Translations under genes and position numbers: made by a program
Shown here: piece after piece, positions 12,839-14,909 of the stretch
Position numbering within the stretch: the first letter of the stretch is position 1
Layout of the letters: each line of letters begins with the position of its first letter
Notes under the pieces: generated by a model
Told to the model about the DNA's origin: nothing
Databases searched by the model: none
What the model saw: only the letters and a program-made list of their open reading frames with translations
From: Thermoanaerobaculales bacterium
GTDB lineage: Bacteria; Acidobacteriota; Thermoanaerobaculia; Thermoanaerobaculales; Sulfomarinibacteraceae
Reading direction: 5' to 3'
DNA length: 14,909 nucleotides
Assembly (NCBI GenBank): GCA_025456385.1
Contig: JALOKS010000025.1
Location: forward strand, 1-14,909

Positions 12839-14909
12839 CGGCCCCGGACCGCGGTCGACGCGGCCTGGTCCACTGGGCGATCCTCCACCCGATCGGCACC
12901 CTCGTGATCTCGACCGCGATCTGCGTGGTCGGAGTCTCGATGTTCGGCCGGCTGGCCGTCGACCTGCTGCCGAAGATCGTCTACCCCCAGGTGCGCGCCA
13001 GCGTCACCAACCCCGGCGTCGATCCCGAGGTCATGGAGCAGACGGTGGCGAAGGTCCTCGAGCCGCGGCTCGCGACGACCGAGGATGCGATCCTCATCAC
13101 CTCGGACTCGAGCGAGGGGCGGACCGGCGTCGAGGTTCACTTCGCTTACGGCACCGACGTCGACATCGCCCTTCGCGATGCTTCCACCAAGCTCGACCAG
13201 GCGCGCGGCGCGCTGCCCGAGGAGGCAGACGCCCCGGTCATCTTCAAGTTCGATCCCTCGCAGATCCCGGTTCTGCAGTTCGCAGTCTCGTCGCCCAGCC
13301 GCGACATGGCCTGGCTCAAGCGCTGGTGCGAGGACCAGCTCGCGAAGCAGCTTCTGACGGTGCCCGGCGTGGCCTCCGTCGACGTCTCGGGGGGCCTCGA
13401 CCGCGAGATCCAGGTGGTGCTCGACCCCGAGCGCCTCCGCTCGTACGGGCTCACCATGTCAGAGGTGCTGACCCGGCTGCGCGAGGAGAACCAGGACATC
13501 TCGGCCGGCCGCCTGCGCTCGCAGGGGCGCGAGCTGCTGTCCAAGACCAAGGGGAAGTTCGCCTCGGTGGCCGACATTCAGGCGGTGCGGCTGCCCCTTC
13601 CGGGGGGCCGCGACATCGCCCTCGAGGACGTTGCGGAGGTCGTCGATACCTACGCCGACGATCGCCTCTACAGCCGCTTCGACGGCCGCCCGGCGGTCCA
13701 GGTGTCCATCTCGAAGCAGCCGGACGCGAACACCGTGCGGGTCGTGGACGGCTGCAACCAGGTCCTCGCCCGGCTCGAGCGGGACGCTTTCTTCCCGCCC
13801 GACCTCAGCACGGACGTCGTCCAGGACCAGGCCTATTACGTGCGGGCGGCGGTCAGCGGCGTGGCCCAAGCGGCGTTGGTCGGCGGCGGCCTGGCGATGC
13901 TGGTGGTGTTCCTGTTCCTGCGCTCGGGGCGCCGGACGCTGGTCATCGGCACATCGGTGCCGATCGCCCTGCTCGGCTGTGTGGCGCTCATGGGGAGCGC
14001 CGACCTCACGCTCAACATCATGTCGCTCGGGGGGCTCGCCCTCGGCATCGGCATGCTGCTGGACAACAGCATCGTCATGCTCGAGAACATCGACCGCCAC
14101 CAGGGCGAGCACGAGGATCCGCAGGAGGCGGCGCACAACGGCGCCGGCGAGGTGGCATCGGCCGTGACCGCCTCGACCATGACAAATCTCGCCGCAGTTG
14201 CGCCGTTCTTCCTCATGGGCGGTCTGACGGCGCTGCTCTTCAACGAGCTCCTGCTGACCATCTCCTTCGCCATCCTGACCTCCCTGGTGGTGGCCCTGAC
14301 GCTGGTGCCGATGCTGTCGGCGCAGCTCTTCAAGCTGCGTTCGGGCACGCGCCTCGAGCGCTCGCGGCTGCTCGCCATCGTGCCGACGCTGGTCGCTGGT
14401 CTCGAGGGAGTCTACCGCCGGCAGCTCCCGTCGGCGCTCCGACACCGCTGGCTGGTGCTCGGCGTGTCGGTGCTGCTGTTCGGCGGGGCCCTCGTCGCCG
14501 CCTCCCGGCTCGGCAACGAGTTCCTGCCGCCGGTGGACGACGGCCGCCCGTCGGTGTTCGTCACCATGCCGCCCGAGACCCCGCTCGCGGTCACTGACCA
14601 GGCGAGCCGCGCCGCCGAGGCGGCGATACGCGAGATGCCTCACGTCGAGCACGTGTTCGCGACGGCCGGCGGCTTCCTCTGGGGGCGCGGCGCCTTCACC
14701 AACCCGACCCGGATCTCGCTCGCCATCGAGCTCGAGCCCCGCAAGGCGCGCGGCATGAGCGCCACGGAGTGGATCGAGCTCGCCGACACCCGGCTGGCGG
14801 CGCTGCCGGAGCTCGCCAACGCCCGCGTGCGCATCTCGCCGCCGAGGATCCGAGGCCTCCGGACCTCGAGCGGCACCGAGGACATCGAGGTCAAGGTCTT
14901 CGGGGAGGA
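12835..14909 (+). CDS. RND efflux pump inner-membrane permease (AcrB/HAE1-like), partial at window end
   Basis: This is the proton-driven inner-membrane pump of a tripartite efflux system; substrate unknown. The open frame has no stop, so the gene continues past 14909; 691 codons are visible of roughly 1,000 typical. TM1 is at about 18-38, followed by the porter domain (PQVRASVTNPGVDPEVME at 51-68), TM2 from about 340, and TM4 LALGIGMLLDNSIVMLENI at 401-419. A further membrane group follows to about 500, and a second half starts with TM7 at about 538-556 and NEFLPPVDDG (561-570). The TM4 proton-relay position carries Asp410-Asn411 where AcrB has two aspartates, a variant seen in other HAE1-like pumps. 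GTG 12835 overlaps the adaptor stop by four bases, so translation is coupled. It is not clearly a metal (CusA-type) pump. Confidence 0.9.
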   Translation, partial: MTAPDRGRRGLVHWAILHPIGTLVISTAICVVGVSMFGRLAVDLLPKIVYPQVRASVTNPGVDPEVMEQTVAKVLEPRLATTEDAILITSDSSEGRTGVEVHFAYGTDVDIALRDASTKLDQARGALPEEADAPVIFKFDPSQIPVLQFAVSSPSRDMAWLKRWCEDQLAKQLLTVPGVASVDVSGGLDREIQVVLDPERLRSYGLTMSEVLTRLREENQDISAGRLRSQGRELLSKTKGKFASVADIQAVRLPLPGGRDIALEDVAEVVDTYADDRLYSRFDGRPAVQVSISKQPDANTVRVVDGCNQVLARLERDAFFPPDLSTDVVQDQAYYVRAAVSGVAQAALVGGGLAMLVVFLFLRSGRRTLVIGTSVPIALLGCVALMGSADLTLNIMSLGGLALGIGMLLDNSIVMLENIDRHQGEHEDPQEAAHNGAGEVASAVTASTMTNLAAVAPFFLMGGLTALLFNELLLTISFAILTSLVVALTLVPMLSAQLFKLRSGTRLERSRLLAIVPTLVAGLEGVYRRQLPSALRHRWLVLGVSVLLFGGALVAASRLGNEFLPPVDDGRPSVFVTMPPETPLAVTDQASRAAEAAIREMPHVEHVFATAGGFLWGRGAFTNPTRISLAIELEPRKARGMSATEWIELADTRLAALPELANARVRISPPRIRGLRTSSGTEDIEVKVFGE

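Overview
This is a GC-rich bacterial chromosome segment with short gaps and mostly intact genes. I saw no transposase, integrase, phage gene, CRISPR array, tRNA or rRNA. The gene content (pyrR-pyrB-pyrC, unimodular queF, fetAB, RND efflux) and the heptad-repeat spacers suggest a Gram-negative outside the classical model phyla, possibly Acidobacteriota. That placement is inference, since no phylogenetic marker was aligned.

Layout. Positions 38-1500 (+) hold a FetA/FetB-type metal-export ABC transporter. 1654-3075 (-) is a membrane protein whose S1-S4 region looks like a voltage sensor, with a large S1-S2 insertion and no pore. 3351-4568 (+) is a class I PLP aminotransferase. 4699-5697 (-) is a two-TM potassium channel with RCK domains. 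5781-6185 (+) is queF (queuosine pathway). 6198-7097 (-) is an EamA/DMT exporter. 7145-10024 (+) is a pyrimidine operon: a possible 23-residue leader peptide that runs through an intrinsic terminator, then pyrR, pyrB and a dihydroorotase homologue, with the structural genes overlapping. 10267-11673 (+) is a five-domain S1 RNA-binding protein. 11792 to the window end (+) is an RND efflux pair: a lipoprotein membrane-fusion subunit followed by the inner-membrane pump, which is cut by the window edge.

Four things stand out. (1) Spacers at 1487-1622, 3130-3295, 4567-4700 and 10024-10198, plus a remnant at 6171-6195, share one design: short repeats of about 7 bp, a C-rich/G-rich inner boundary, and a second arm that is roughly the reverse complement. 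The 7-bp unit differs between loci, and the elements run into the stop codons of neighbouring genes. (2) The pyr leader resembles the pyrL architecture of enteric bacteria but precedes pyrR. (3) The dihydroorotase keeps its six metal ligands, but all three canonical substrate-contact residues (Arg, Asn, His) are replaced by Cys, Asp and Arg. (4) Several genes have a TAnnnT hexamer 6-7 nt before the start codon and lack a usable Shine-Dalgarno, which suggests leaderless transcripts.
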